From NCBI RefSeq assembly GCF_000317515.1, contig NC_019738.1:6288001-6352000 (forward strand): a DNA stretch of 64,000 bases, given 5' to 3'. Made by a program: the position numbers and the translations under genes. Source of the stretch: Allocoleopsis franciscana PCC 7113 (GTDB lineage: Bacteria > Cyanobacteriota > Cyanobacteriia > Cyanobacteriales > Coleofasciculaceae). Positions 1-8,490 of the stretch are shown here, in pieces. The notes under the pieces are model-generated. The model was not told where the DNA came from. It made no database searches and saw nothing but the letters and a program-made list of their open reading frames with translations. Positions within the stretch are counted from its first letter, which is position 1. Each line of letters starts with the position of its first letter.

Positions 1-57
1 CTGCCTTGGTTGTGTCGTCATGCTTGCTACGGATATAACAGCGATCGCCACCTAGGT

Positions 58-561
58 TCAGCAATCATCATTTCTCATGCTCCCATCAGGCATGATTGTA
101 TTGCAAAATTTAGCACCGCTTAGGTCTGCGCCCTCTAGGTTAGCGTTCTTCAGATCGGCCTTACGCAGATTCGCCCAAGTTAAGTTGGCATTATTCAGGT
201 TTGCTCCACTCAGTTTAGCCGCGCCCAAGTTAGTATGAGTTAGACTTGCCCCTTTCAGGTTAGCTTCACACAGATCGGCCTTGATCAAGCTAGCTCGATG
301 TAAATTGGCTCCAGTGAGTTCAGCACCATGTAATATTGCCTCATTGAAGATTGTTTGGCGCAAATCGGCTTTACTCAGATTGGCTTGGTAAAGGTTTACC
401 CTCGTGAGGTTCGCTCCACTTAAGTTAGAATTGTGCAAATTTGCCTTCAGCAAGTCGGCTCTCATTAATGGGATTTTACGCAAATCTGAGCCGTTTAAGT
501 TTGCCCGATGAAAATTTCGTTCTCCAGCCAGATAACGCCGCTTCAGTTCATCCGTATCCAT
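58..561 (-). CDS. Pentapeptide-repeat protein
   Basis: The 167-residue product is almost wholly made of pentapeptide repeats of the A(N/D)LxX type, starting near residue 20 (NLNGS, DLRKI, DLLKA, NLHNS, NLSGA) and running to about residue 155. Such repeats fold as a right-handed quadrilateral beta-helix. There is no signal peptide, membrane segment or second domain, so it is probably cytosolic. The ATG at 561 is the first possible start. The family is expanded in cyanobacteria and mostly of unknown role, so no function is assigned. It lies downstream of psaL-psaI on the same strand, 136 bp away, and is probably a separate transcript. Confidence 0.9.
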   Translation of the reverse strand: MDTDELKRRYLAGERNFHRANLNGSDLRKIPLMRADLLKANLHNSNLSGANLTRVNLYQANLSKADLRQTIFNEAILHGAELTGANLHRASLIKADLCEANLKGASLTHTNLGAAKLSGANLNNANLTWANLRKADLKNANLEGADLSGAKFCNTIMPDGSMRNDDC

Positions 562-696
562 TACGTATCAACTAACTAGATACCACCATAATCTTAATCA
601 GAAAATACCCTACCTGTTCGTGTAGCTTTCGCTTAGCGCCTAGGCAGGGCATTTTCAAAAATTAATTAAAAATGGCGTTTAGGCTTTGAAAATGGG

Positions 697-813
697 TTAA
701 GCGTCGCTTTCAATGTAGATAAATAAAAGACCCATTACCACAGCAGGCAGGAGCCAAGTCACGACGGGAATCAAAATCCAGGGCAAGAATGAAGCTGCGT
801 ATGCACCTGTCAT
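697..813 (-). CDS. psaI: Photosystem I reaction centre subunit VIII (PsaI)
   Basis: This 38-codon gene was found by translating the gap after psaL. The product begins [18 protein letters not shown] and ends FIYIESDA, with a single hydrophobic span in the middle. This matches PsaI, a one-helix thylakoid protein that packs against PsaL and stabilises the photosystem I trimer or tetramer interface. It lies 109 bp downstream of psaL on the same strand, the usual partner, so the two are probably co-transcribed. The start is fixed by the family N-terminus (ATG at 813). Confidence 0.95.
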   Translation of the reverse strand: MTGAYAASFLPWILIPVVTWLLPAVVMGLLFIYIESDA

Positions 814-922
814 ATCAAACTTTCCTCGCTAAATTTACAGGGTTTCAAAACGGATATTACCAAGAGCTGACGGATGGCTTAAGTCAAACACTTAAAGCCA
901 AGGACTGCCAGCCCAAAAATGG

Positions 923-1438
923 CTATGTATTGTGAACGACGCCACGGAGGATGGCATCCACAACATCAAAATTGGCCAGCAGGAAGTAAGCCACGAAAGC
1001 GCCACCCATGCCACCAATAAAGAACCCACCCGCAAACTGGCTCCAGCCGTCAGCCGTAGTTAGTTCAGCAGGGGTTTTGGGGTTTTGCTTAGCAACGGCA
1101 TTATTATGGCCTTCTTGGAAATTGGCAATGCCATAGGCAGCCATAGCGGCGGTTGCAATGATAATCAAAGCTACGCCTGAAATTAATCCACCTAAACTGG
1201 CGGCACCCGGATAGTCCCGCAGTGGGCCAAAGATGACCCAAGGGCCGATGATGAAATAACCGTGAGCCAAACCAATCTCTAGACCTCGCAGAAGGGGTGA
1301 TATGCCTTTGCGGTAGGCGGGGAGATTGTTGAGGAAAGCCCTAACGATACCGGAATCACTGATGGGAGTTGATAAATGCCCCGTAAAAGGGTCACCATTA
1401 AACGGTTTTATAAGCTCTGTATCTCTGGGATCAGCCAT
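923..1438 (-). CDS. psaL: Photosystem I reaction centre subunit XI (PsaL)
   Basis: The 171-residue product has the PsaL N-terminal motif (KPFNGDPFTGHLSTPIS), the conserved GLEIGLAHGYFIIGP segment before the first membrane helix, and two further hydrophobic spans. PsaL is the thylakoid subunit that mediates oligomerisation of photosystem I and binds chlorophyll and carotenoid. An AGGAG ribosome site lies about 10 bases upstream of the ATG at 1438. The length is normal. psaI follows on the same strand, so this looks like a psaL-psaI operon. Confidence 0.97.
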   Translation of the reverse strand: MADPRDTELIKPFNGDPFTGHLSTPISDSGIVRAFLNNLPAYRKGISPLLRGLEIGLAHGYFIIGPWVIFGPLRDYPGAASLGGLISGVALIIIATAAMAAYGIANFQEGHNNAVAKQNPKTPAELTTADGWSQFAGGFFIGGMGGAFVAYFLLANFDVVDAILRGVVHNT

Positions 1439-1705
1439 GCTGAACGTCTCCTATTTGTCTAAAAGGTTACAGAAGAACTTGAGATCACATTCTACGCAAG
1501 TAGGGGTTACCCAATGGCAGAATCTGCTGTGACCTTTAGAAAAGTTCATTAAACTTTCTTTCACTGGCGATTTCATCCCTCTTCCAGAGGAAGCGAAAGC
1601 AGGTGCATAGGACGCGAGCACCTTAGCTGTTAAGGAACTGGGGGAAAATTAGGCTACCGGACACCAACAGGCAGCGAGGGGATTGAGGTAACCCAAGTGC
1701 TTGGG

Positions 1706-1942
1706 TCAAAACGGAATGTCGTCGTCGTCAAAGTCAGGGGGAGGCGAATCACTCGGTTGAGGTTTAACTCGATCTGGTGTCATTTGCAGATCGATCCAGC
1801 GCTTGGCAAAATGCAGTGCTTCTTCCTCGGTCTTAGCATTATGAATGGGAATCACGCATTCACCCGTAGCACTCCAGACCTGAACGCAGAATACGGGTCT
1901 AGCCTCAATTATCCAACCTCGATAAATTTCTGCTGAACTCAT
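1706..1942 (-). CDS. Conserved small cyanobacterial protein with SSB-like acidic tail
   Basis: The product is about 78 residues and of unrecognised function. It begins MSSAEIYRGWIIEARPVFC, has a short mixed alpha/beta body (VQVWSATGECVIPIHNAKTEEEALHFAKRWID) and ends in a Pro/Ser-rich linker plus DFDDDDIPF. That tail is nearly identical to the C-terminal tip of bacterial single-stranded DNA-binding protein, which recruits repair and replication partners. I chose the ATG at 1942 because GGGAG sits 8 bases before it; a GTG at 1951 would add three residues. The tail suggests, but does not prove, contact with SSB-binding enzymes. Confidence 0.75.
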   Translation of the reverse strand: MSSAEIYRGWIIEARPVFCVQVWSATGECVIPIHNAKTEEEALHFAKRWIDLQMTPDRVKPQPSDSPPPDFDDDDIPF

Positions 1943-2040
1943 TGCTGGCACTCCCAGTGAGCAAGCTCAAGGCTTTCCTTCAACCGTAACACGGCTTTCA
2001 TTTTTTAGACGTAAGTTTTGTTCCGGTTTATATAGTATGT

Positions 2041-2802
2041 ATGGGAAAAGGCAATCTTAATATTCCAATCAATTCAATGAAACAGCTCCTCAATCGACTC
2101 GACGAGAGTCAAAAATACCTTCAACGCCTGATTCTACCCCTGGTATTATGCGTTTTAGCCAGTGTATTCGTGGCAGCACCCGCTAACGCCACTGGAGTTT
2201 ATCAGATGCCCAACATTAGGGCTGGGGAACCGACTTGGGTGGTTGATAAAGCCGAAGTTCTCAGCCGTTTGAATGAAGGACGCTTGAGTAATACTTTGGA
2301 TGATTTAGCGAAGAAAACGGGCAAAGAGGTCAGGATGGTTACCATGCACCGTTTAGACTACGGTGAGACGATCGATAGTTTCACAAAAGCCCTATTTGAA
2401 AAATGGTTCCCAACCCCACAAGCTCAAGCCAAGCAAGCGTTGCTCGTGATTGACACGCTAACCAACACAACTGCTATTCAGACGGGTGAAGCGGTTAAGT
2501 CCGTTCTACCTGACGACATTGCCGAAAGCGTAGCGTCTGAAACGGTAGCGGTGCCCCTCCGAACGGGGAACAAGTACAATCAAGCTTTGTTGGATGCTAG
2601 CGATCGCTTAGTCGCCGTTCTTTCGGGTGAACCCGACCCAGGCCCCCCGGTTGTGGAAGAAAAGATTCAGGTTGAAAGCACCTTTAAGAGTGCAGAAGAA
2701 ACTGACACCCAAAATTCTACGATTTGGGTGGTGACTATCTTGATTATCGCCACCGTTGTCCCGATGGCTACCTACTTTTTCTATCAGAATTTCTCAGGCT
2801 AA
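2041..2802 (+). CDS. TPM-domain protein, Psb32-like
   Basis: The 253-residue product has an N-terminal hydrophobic signal or anchor (about residues 28-50, ending APANATG), a TPM domain (about 60-195, including WVVDKAEVLSRLNEGRLS and KQALLVIDTLTNTTAIQTG), and a C-terminal membrane helix (about 229-249, IWVVTILIIATVVPMATYFF). This layout fits the Psb32/TLP18.3 group, lumenal thylakoid proteins implicated in photosystem II repair. No strong ribosome site is seen; an internal ATG at 2077 (MKQLLNRL) is an alternative start. The last 4 bases overlap the convergent DUF4346 gene. Confidence 0.8.
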   Translation: MGKGNLNIPINSMKQLLNRLDESQKYLQRLILPLVLCVLASVFVAAPANATGVYQMPNIRAGEPTWVVDKAEVLSRLNEGRLSNTLDDLAKKTGKEVRMVTMHRLDYGETIDSFTKALFEKWFPTPQAQAKQALLVIDTLTNTTAIQTGEAVKSVLPDDIAESVASETVAVPLRTGNKYNQALLDASDRLVAVLSGEPDPGPPVVEEKIQVESTFKSAEETDTQNSTIWVVTILIIATVVPMATYFFYQNFSG

Positions 2803-3182
2803 TCCTGAATATACTCTCCGCCATCCACTAGAGCAGACTCAGCCCGAACAAACTCCCGTCCCAAATAAGCTGCATGATCGAGCATTGTGACGGGACAGGG
2901 TTGGGTTTGCTCAAAGATAGCCACACAAAGTTCTTTTGCAGTTCTGCCTGTAAACAGGGTGCTTTGAGTCCGTTCTACTTTGCCCTTGGCGGGGATGACT
3001 TTGCCTGTTTCTGGGTCAATGGCTAAGCCTCGCTCATCAATTACATTAGTGAAATGTTTGGCACAAATTAGCCTTGACTCGCGATCGAGGTAGATAATGA
3101 AATATCCGCCTGGGTCAAGGTTGATATCGCGTTTCGATAGCTTATCGTCAATTGCACGTAGGTCATCTACTGTTAAACTCAT
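2799..3182 (-). CDS. DUF4346 family protein
   Basis: The 127-residue soluble protein carries the features I associate with DUF4346: an LDPGGYFIIYLDRESRLICAKH strand-rich core (split here as LDPGGYFIIYLD and SRLICAKH), a GKVIPAKGK loop and an AAYLGREFVRAE segment near the C-terminus. The family is widespread in cyanobacteria, sometimes fused to dihydropteroate synthase-related domains. The function is unknown and no catalytic motif is evident. It converges on the Psb32-like gene with a 4-bp overlap of the stop ends. Confidence 0.75.
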   Translation of the reverse strand: MSLTVDDLRAIDDKLSKRDINLDPGGYFIIYLDRESRLICAKHFTNVIDERGLAIDPETGKVIPAKGKVERTQSTLFTGRTAKELCVAIFEQTQPCPVTMLDHAAYLGREFVRAESALVDGGEYIQD

Positions 3183-3458
3183 CTTCTCTGCTAGGGATTC
3201 TTCTTTTCTTGTTCTTGCCTGTTTTGGTGCGATAACAGCCCAAACAGACTTAATCTTAGTTTAGAAGTTGGTTAAAAGAGCGATCAGCTTTGCTGTTACT
3301 GTAGGCGATCGCACCTCAAGTCAATCGGGTTGAGATTGAAAATTGTCATTATCCAAGGGGTGCCCCTAGAGGATTTTGGTGTGTGACAGGTATTCGGGTA
3401 ACTGGGACATCCTGCTGCTAGGGCTTGTGAAGCAAAGTATATTTTTAACGAACTACTT

Positions 3459-6011
3459 CTAAATATTCTCAAATTGTTCAAATAAATTAATTAACCAGTA
3501 ATTGTCTAGATAGTGGATTAAATCTGGCAAAGCCTCTTTTAGATCAAAGTCAACATCTCGCTCTTGAATATCAATAATTAGTTTGTAAATCAACTCAAAG
3601 TTAATTCGGTCTTCCTGTTCCATAATAATGAAACTTCCCTTGGAAGAGTTGTTCAGTTTTTCTATTTCATCCCTACCCACTCTTCCTGTAATTCCGGGTT
3701 GTCTTCGATCTCTAAGGAGTTTAAAAGACGTATCCTCCTTGTGCCTGAGTACTAATTCATTCCAGTTCTGGATTCGGGCTGTAAAAGAACCTCCATTAAT
3801 CTGTAAGAAACCAATAGCAATACTTTGATGTTCATTTCTAATTACAAGGTGTTCCGGTAGCTTCTTCCCACCTAACCGCAAGCTATGTAGTTCAAAATCC
3901 TTAAAATCTTTGAATGCCTGAGCAATAGTCCTCAATTTTCCGACATCATCGCTGTCACTAATAATTTGAGGCTGTGCATATTCTTGTTCAATTAAAGTTT
4001 CTTGTCTTTGAAGATATAGAATAAGAGGACTAGAACCTCCTCCCTTGCCTTCTATTTGTTCCAGCCTTCTATCTAATTCCTCTGTTTTTTGTCCCAATTC
4101 CTCTGTTTTAACGTATAAAAATTGTACATCTTCGACTAAATTACTAACTACTTGCTTCCAATCCGTAAAGTCATTATCTAATTCTTGCAAGGTTTGACAC
4201 AACACATCCATATCTTCCTGCTTTTCTCGGAAACTAGAGCCAGCCTTTTTCTGCAATTTAGCTAATTCATTTTCCAGCAATGTTAATCTTTCTTGAACTG
4301 CTTCACTGACTATTGGTTTTGATGGTGAACTAGAACGTTCGGGCAGAGGAACATTATGAACCTTATACTGATAGTAATCAGAAGCACGATTTAAAACATA
4401 TCGTATAGAGTGTTGATTAAGAATTGCCTCTAATTCATCTGAATTAAATAAATCTTCTATATTTAAACCAATTTCTTGTGCTTTGATTTGTAAAATTTCT
4501 TGTAGTTTTTTACGATTTGGCAGATTTAATCGGACTTGGTACTGTGAAATTCTCCCAAGAATAGAACCATCAAAAATTTCTTTAAACTGTTCCCAACGGT
4601 CTGGAAATAAATTAAGAATAATTAAACTATTGGGGACGTGAGTAAAAATTTCTTTTACTGCCTCACCAAATCTCACTAATAGGCTGTCGTTATGTTTTAG
4701 TCCCAGTCCTTCCAGTTGATCAAAGACAATAATTAGTGGTTCATCTAGTAGAGAGAGTTTGCTAAAAACAGAAATTGCTTGCAAGGAAAATTCTTCCTTA
4801 CTCATCTCCTCCTTCCAGTTATTCAAGCCAATAAAATCGGTTTCTTCTTGTGTTAGTTCATTGGCAGCTAACCATCGGGTTACTATTTCTTTTTTCCTTG
4901 AATCGGAATAACTACAATATTTAACAATACCCTTAATGATTTGAGCTGAGTAACCTGCTACTCCATACTCATTAGCCCACCATTCATTAGTACGTTTTTC
5001 AATGTGCTGCCAATATTCCCGCTTTCGCTGGGTTCCTTCCGCACCTAAAACTTCATATATCTTGAGATTACCCTTTTGAACAGCAGATAGTATTTCTGTA
5101 TCTCTCTTATTTAGACTTATGATCCGGGTTGTGCTAATCAGTTTGACAAAGCTATTAGCTAATAAATGTTCTAACTGTGTATAGTTACTATCAGGAACTT
5201 TTTGAATAAAAGATTCTAGGATTCGGCTGTAAGTATGATAAAGAACGGAATCAGGATTATTAGGTTGTCTGATGAAAAGTAATCGATTAACCTTCAGTAA
5301 CTCTTTAGCCAGACGCATCATCAAGTGCGTTTTTCCAGAACCGGGTTCACCAATGACAATTGCTCCCTTGCTTTGGTGATTTTTATCATGTTTGATATCA
5401 GTGATGACAGACTTGAGTGTTTCAAACTCATCCTGATAGATTTCTTTGAAATCAACATGGTCTTGAAATGGATTATCGACGCGGCTACTTCCAAAAGGGT
5501 TAGGTTTGTCTCGGAGAGTATCTAGTAGAGGGGCTTTTGGTGCCTGAGTCATGATTTTTAGATACAGTTGATAGGTGAATTCTGCGTCATACCTGGCTAT
5601 ATGAGCTAGGTTAACATCGAAGTAGCTTTGGTTGACTTTTAAATTTAAGTGCTTACTTAGATATTCTAAAGAATAACTGGGTAAACCTGGGAAGGCAGCT
5701 TTCGCTAGAACACAGCTACATTCAATGGTAAGATTTTGCCAAGGCAAGCCAACTTTCTTACAGCTATTTTTCAAAACTTGAATATCATGCTTAGCATAAT
5801 GAAAAACTATTAACTTCGTTTTAGTAATTTCTAGAAAATCAACGACAATCTCTTTAAGGGGCTTGAGGTTAAGGACTTTTTCATAATTATCAGGATGCTC
5901 TTTAGCAAAAGCTTCGTAAATTAATTTACCCTTACTGTTGATAATCGCAATTTCCCGAAGCTCTTTTTTCCCTTCGGTATCGATAACAATGAAGTCCTGT
6001 TGTGGATGCAT
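3459..6011 (-). CDS. DEDDh exonuclease-AAA-type ATPase fusion protein
   Basis: The 850-residue product joins three parts. Residues 1-165 form a DnaQ-like 3'-5' exonuclease with all acidic positions: D11/E13 (VIDTEG), D76 (HYAKHD) and H137-x4-D142 (HIARYD), i.e. the DEDDh type. Residues 215-550 form a P-loop ATPase with Walker A GEPGSGKT (221-228) and Walker B LIIVFDQLEG (D431). Residues 570-655 are coiled coil, followed by an unrecognised C-terminal domain to 850 (LRLGGKKLPEHLVIRN, QPGITGRVGRDEIEKL, EDRINFELIYKLI). The gene is monocistronic and clearly more AT-rich than its neighbours, suggesting transfer. Nucleic-acid processing or phage defence is plausible; no named family is assigned. Confidence 0.85.
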   Translation of the reverse strand: MHPQQDFIVIDTEGKKELREIAIINSKGKLIYEAFAKEHPDNYEKVLNLKPLKEIVVDFLEITKTKLIVFHYAKHDIQVLKNSCKKVGLPWQNLTIECSCVLAKAAFPGLPSYSLEYLSKHLNLKVNQSYFDVNLAHIARYDAEFTYQLYLKIMTQAPKAPLLDTLRDKPNPFGSSRVDNPFQDHVDFKEIYQDEFETLKSVITDIKHDKNHQSKGAIVIGEPGSGKTHLMMRLAKELLKVNRLLFIRQPNNPDSVLYHTYSRILESFIQKVPDSNYTQLEHLLANSFVKLISTTRIISLNKRDTEILSAVQKGNLKIYEVLGAEGTQRKREYWQHIEKRTNEWWANEYGVAGYSAQIIKGIVKYCSYSDSRKKEIVTRWLAANELTQEETDFIGLNNWKEEMSKEEFSLQAISVFSKLSLLDEPLIIVFDQLEGLGLKHNDSLLVRFGEAVKEIFTHVPNSLIILNLFPDRWEQFKEIFDGSILGRISQYQVRLNLPNRKKLQEILQIKAQEIGLNIEDLFNSDELEAILNQHSIRYVLNRASDYYQYKVHNVPLPERSSSPSKPIVSEAVQERLTLLENELAKLQKKAGSSFREKQEDMDVLCQTLQELDNDFTDWKQVVSNLVEDVQFLYVKTEELGQKTEELDRRLEQIEGKGGGSSPLILYLQRQETLIEQEYAQPQIISDSDDVGKLRTIAQAFKDFKDFELHSLRLGGKKLPEHLVIRNEHQSIAIGFLQINGGSFTARIQNWNELVLRHKEDTSFKLLRDRRQPGITGRVGRDEIEKLNNSSKGSFIIMEQEDRINFELIYKLIIDIQERDVDFDLKEALPDLIHYLDNYWLINLFEQFENI

Positions 6012-6143
6012 CTGAATAGAGTTATTCCTCTAGAATTGAGGATTTTTTACCCTATCATAACCATTAGTGATTGAACTTAGCATGGGCTGTGCAAATGCAC
6101 GAGCATTTGTAATTTCACACCATGAAATAACACTCTCAATCCG

Positions 6144-6192
6144 CCAGGAACTTAAGTTCCTGGCTCATAAATCAAGTCCTCTAAAGAGGACT
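6144..6192. repeat. Two-hairpin dispersed repeat, copy A
   Basis: A 20-bp perfect palindrome (CCAGGAACTTAAGTTCCTGG, 6144-6163) is followed 11 bases later by an 18-bp hairpin (AGTCCTCT-AA-AGAGGACT, 6175-6192). The same arrangement with different but self-complementary stems recurs at 41266-41314, 45322-45370 and, inverted, 45395-45443. It sits in the 222-bp gap between the exonuclease-ATPase gene and the acetyltransferase gene, both on the minus strand. Confidence 0.85.
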
Positions 6193-6233
6193 AAATAATG
6201 ATTTTATTTCCATAAACCCGCCCTACAAATTGA

Positions 6234-7430
6234 TTAATCCTGAATGGTGAGGTTAATCTCCCGTTTGGTAAAGGGTAAATCCTGATTAATCGCGTCGATT
6301 TCCTCTTGTTCCATGACATTAATCTCACCGATGTAGTGCCGCAAAATTTGAGTAAACCGCGCATTATAAAATCGGTGCAGACTGTGGTTAGCTGTTGCCG
6401 GAAAACCGCGCCGTCTTTTGTGACGCCCACCCGCACCGGGGTCAAACATCTGAATGCCATTGGCAATTCCCCACTCAATCGGCGTGTAGTAACAAGCGTC
6501 GAAATGCAGGCAATCAAATTCCTCAAAACAACCCCAATAGCGACCATAAAGCTGGTCACCCTTGTTGATACAAAATGACATGCCTACCGGATGGCGGTTA
6601 TTGTCCTCTCGATAAGCTGCCACTAACAACACGCGATCGCTATAGTTGGGATATAACTGCTCAAAAAACTTGCGCGTGAGATACTTACTCCCCCACATAA
6701 ACTTGTCGCAGGTGCTGCTGTAGAAGCCATAAATTGAAGGAAACAGGGATTTAGGAATCTCTTCACCCCTGAGAATATCTAAGCGTAGACCTGTTGTTGT
6801 AACAGCTTTGCGCTCCCGTTTGATATTGCGGCGCTGATTAGCGTTGAAGACACTAAGATAATCATCAAAGGTCTGAAAGCCTTTGTTTTGCCAAATGTAG
6901 CTGTGGTGCAGCCAACTGGTAAAACCATGACGTTCTAGGACGGGACGCCATTCGGGGTCAACAAACAAAAAGTGACAGCCACTAATCCGGTTCTGGTCAC
7001 AAAAATGGTCGATCGCAATTACCATTTGTTCCGTCAGCCGGTCTTCATCTTCTCCCGGTGCGATCAAAAACCGATAACCGGTAGCTGGGGTAAACGGCGT
7101 CATTCCCAGCAGTTTGGGGTAGTAGCGTATCCCTAAGCGGTGAGATAAATCCGCCCACTGCTGGTCAAAAACAAACTCTCCGTAACTGTGGCCTTTGATG
7201 TAGAAAGGTGCAGCGGCTATAAGCTGTCTATCTCGCCACACGGTGAGGTGATTCGGTAACCACCCAGTTTTTGCTGTAGCACTCCCTGAGGTTTCTAGAT
7301 TGTTCAACCACTCCCACTCTAGGAAAGGGGTCTTCAAGGGCTGGGCAAGCTCATCCCAAGCGGATTGGGGAATGTCTGCCATCCGGTTGACCCAAGTCAC
7401 GGCATAGTCAAGCTGGGGTTGTTGAACCAT
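6234..7430 (-). CDS. GNAT-fold acetyltransferase-like protein (COG3146/DUF482 type)
   Basis: About 398 residues from the ATG at 7430 (MVQQPQLDYAVTWVNRMADIP). The N-terminal half has the motif run typical of this family (SAWDELAQPLKTPFLEWEWL, PFYIKGHSYGEFVFDQQWAD); the C-terminal half is a GNAT-like fold with FQTFDDYLSVFNANQRRNIKRE and FDPGAGGRHKRRRGF. Members are annotated as peptidoglycan-related or N-acyl transferases by similarity to Fem-type enzymes; the substrate is unknown. The frame is open upstream to a TTG at 7526, but those residues are unlike the family. No clear ribosome site is seen. Confidence 0.8.
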   Translation of the reverse strand: MVQQPQLDYAVTWVNRMADIPQSAWDELAQPLKTPFLEWEWLNNLETSGSATAKTGWLPNHLTVWRDRQLIAAAPFYIKGHSYGEFVFDQQWADLSHRLGIRYYPKLLGMTPFTPATGYRFLIAPGEDEDRLTEQMVIAIDHFCDQNRISGCHFLFVDPEWRPVLERHGFTSWLHHSYIWQNKGFQTFDDYLSVFNANQRRNIKRERKAVTTTGLRLDILRGEEIPKSLFPSIYGFYSSTCDKFMWGSKYLTRKFFEQLYPNYSDRVLLVAAYREDNNRHPVGMSFCINKGDQLYGRYWGCFEEFDCLHFDACYYTPIEWGIANGIQMFDPGAGGRHKRRRGFPATANHSLHRFYNARFTQILRHYIGEINVMEQEEIDAINQDLPFTKREINLTIQD

Positions 7431-7582
7431 GGGGGAAATCCAAGAAAGAAATGGGTTAAGATACCGTGTCATGCAGAATATAAGGGTGAGTTCAATTGGC
7501 TCCACCCAGAGGTTTGTTCGGAGCAATGCAGCTCAAAGTGAGTGCCGACTCCGATAAAAACTGTTTTTAGGTTAACTAATCT

Positions 7583-8296
7583 TTACGAGCGTTGCAGCCG
7601 ATAATGCAGAAAGACCTCATGTTCGATCGTCTGAACCGTCAAAAGTTCCAGAGGTCTCGCTAAGTGTGAGAAAAATCCCTCTCCCGCCACTGGCGTTGGA
7701 GCGGTTCTACCGCCTAAAATCAACGGGCAAATGGTTAGCCAAAATTCATCAATTAAATCGGCGGCCAGGAGTGCAGCGACTAGTTCACCGCCTCCCAAGA
7801 GGGCTAAGCGTTCGACGCCCAATTGAATTAACTGTTGAAAGGCATTCTTCCAATCCATCTCGCCTGTGGATGTATCCGCTACCAAAATTCGCTCAAAACG
7901 TTCAACACCCGATGCCTGTTCTTTCTGCCAATGTTGGGCACCCCCTGCGGTTGTTAGTAACCAACGGGGAACCTGTTGGCGAAAAAAGCGCAATTGGGGG
8001 TCAAAATCAGCAGAACCCGAGCAAACAATTTGTACCGGCTGCGGTGGCACACCCCCTTGTTGTCGCAGTTGCAGTAATTTGGGATTGGAGATGCCCAGGG
8101 TGGTGCCATAGGCACGGAGTGTATTGGCACCAAACAAGACGCCGTCAGCCAGAGCAATTTGTGTTTCCAGATGGGTGCGATCAGCAGAAGACGAAAATCG
8201 AGCAGGCGATCGCGCCACGTCTGCAATCTTGCCATCAGCACTCATGGCGAGAACAACGGTTGTATGGGGTCGAGGGATGGCAAAGTGAGAAGGCAT
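7583..8296 (-). CDS. RibD C-terminal-domain reductase (dihydrofolate-reductase fold)
   Basis: About 237 residues from the ATG at 8296 (MPSHFAIPRPHTTVVLAMSADG). It shows the RibD_C pattern: HTTVVLAMSADGKIA, then a nucleotide-binding LADGVLFGANTLRAYG, and near the end LALLGGGELVAALLAADLIDEFWLTICPLILGG. RibD C-domains reduce the ribosyl chain of a pyrimidine intermediate of riboflavin synthesis using NADPH. No deaminase domain is present, so this is a stand-alone reductase; a role outside riboflavin synthesis is possible. A GTG at 8320 would extend it by eight residues. Confidence 0.85.
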   Translation of the reverse strand: MPSHFAIPRPHTTVVLAMSADGKIADVARSPARFSSSADRTHLETQIALADGVLFGANTLRAYGTTLGISNPKLLQLRQQGGVPPQPVQIVCSGSADFDPQLRFFRQQVPRWLLTTAGGAQHWQKEQASGVERFERILVADTSTGEMDWKNAFQQLIQLGVERLALLGGGELVAALLAADLIDEFWLTICPLILGGRTAPTPVAGEGFFSHLARPLELLTVQTIEHEVFLHYRLQRS

Positions 8297-8490
8297 AGCG
8301 TCTGGCTGGAACAAAGACACGAGGAAAGAGGATTCTTAAGATTGAGACTTTCCTTGTAAAAGTTGTCTCGAACCTAAGCCTCTAAGATACACGGAGACTT
8401 TGAAGCGTTTTAGGATGGATGAGATGGGGGATTCATCTACTGTATTAATTATGGCTGTTGAGTTTTCAACTTTAATCTGAGAGACATACT

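Noticed and set aside
3296-3481. 61-codon minus-strand frame
   Set aside because: It overlaps the end of the exonuclease-ATPase gene and intergenic DNA, with no start signal or recognisable sequence.
7666-8298. 210-codon plus-strand frame
   Set aside because: Antisense to the RibD-like reductase gene; the translated sequence is low in regular pattern.
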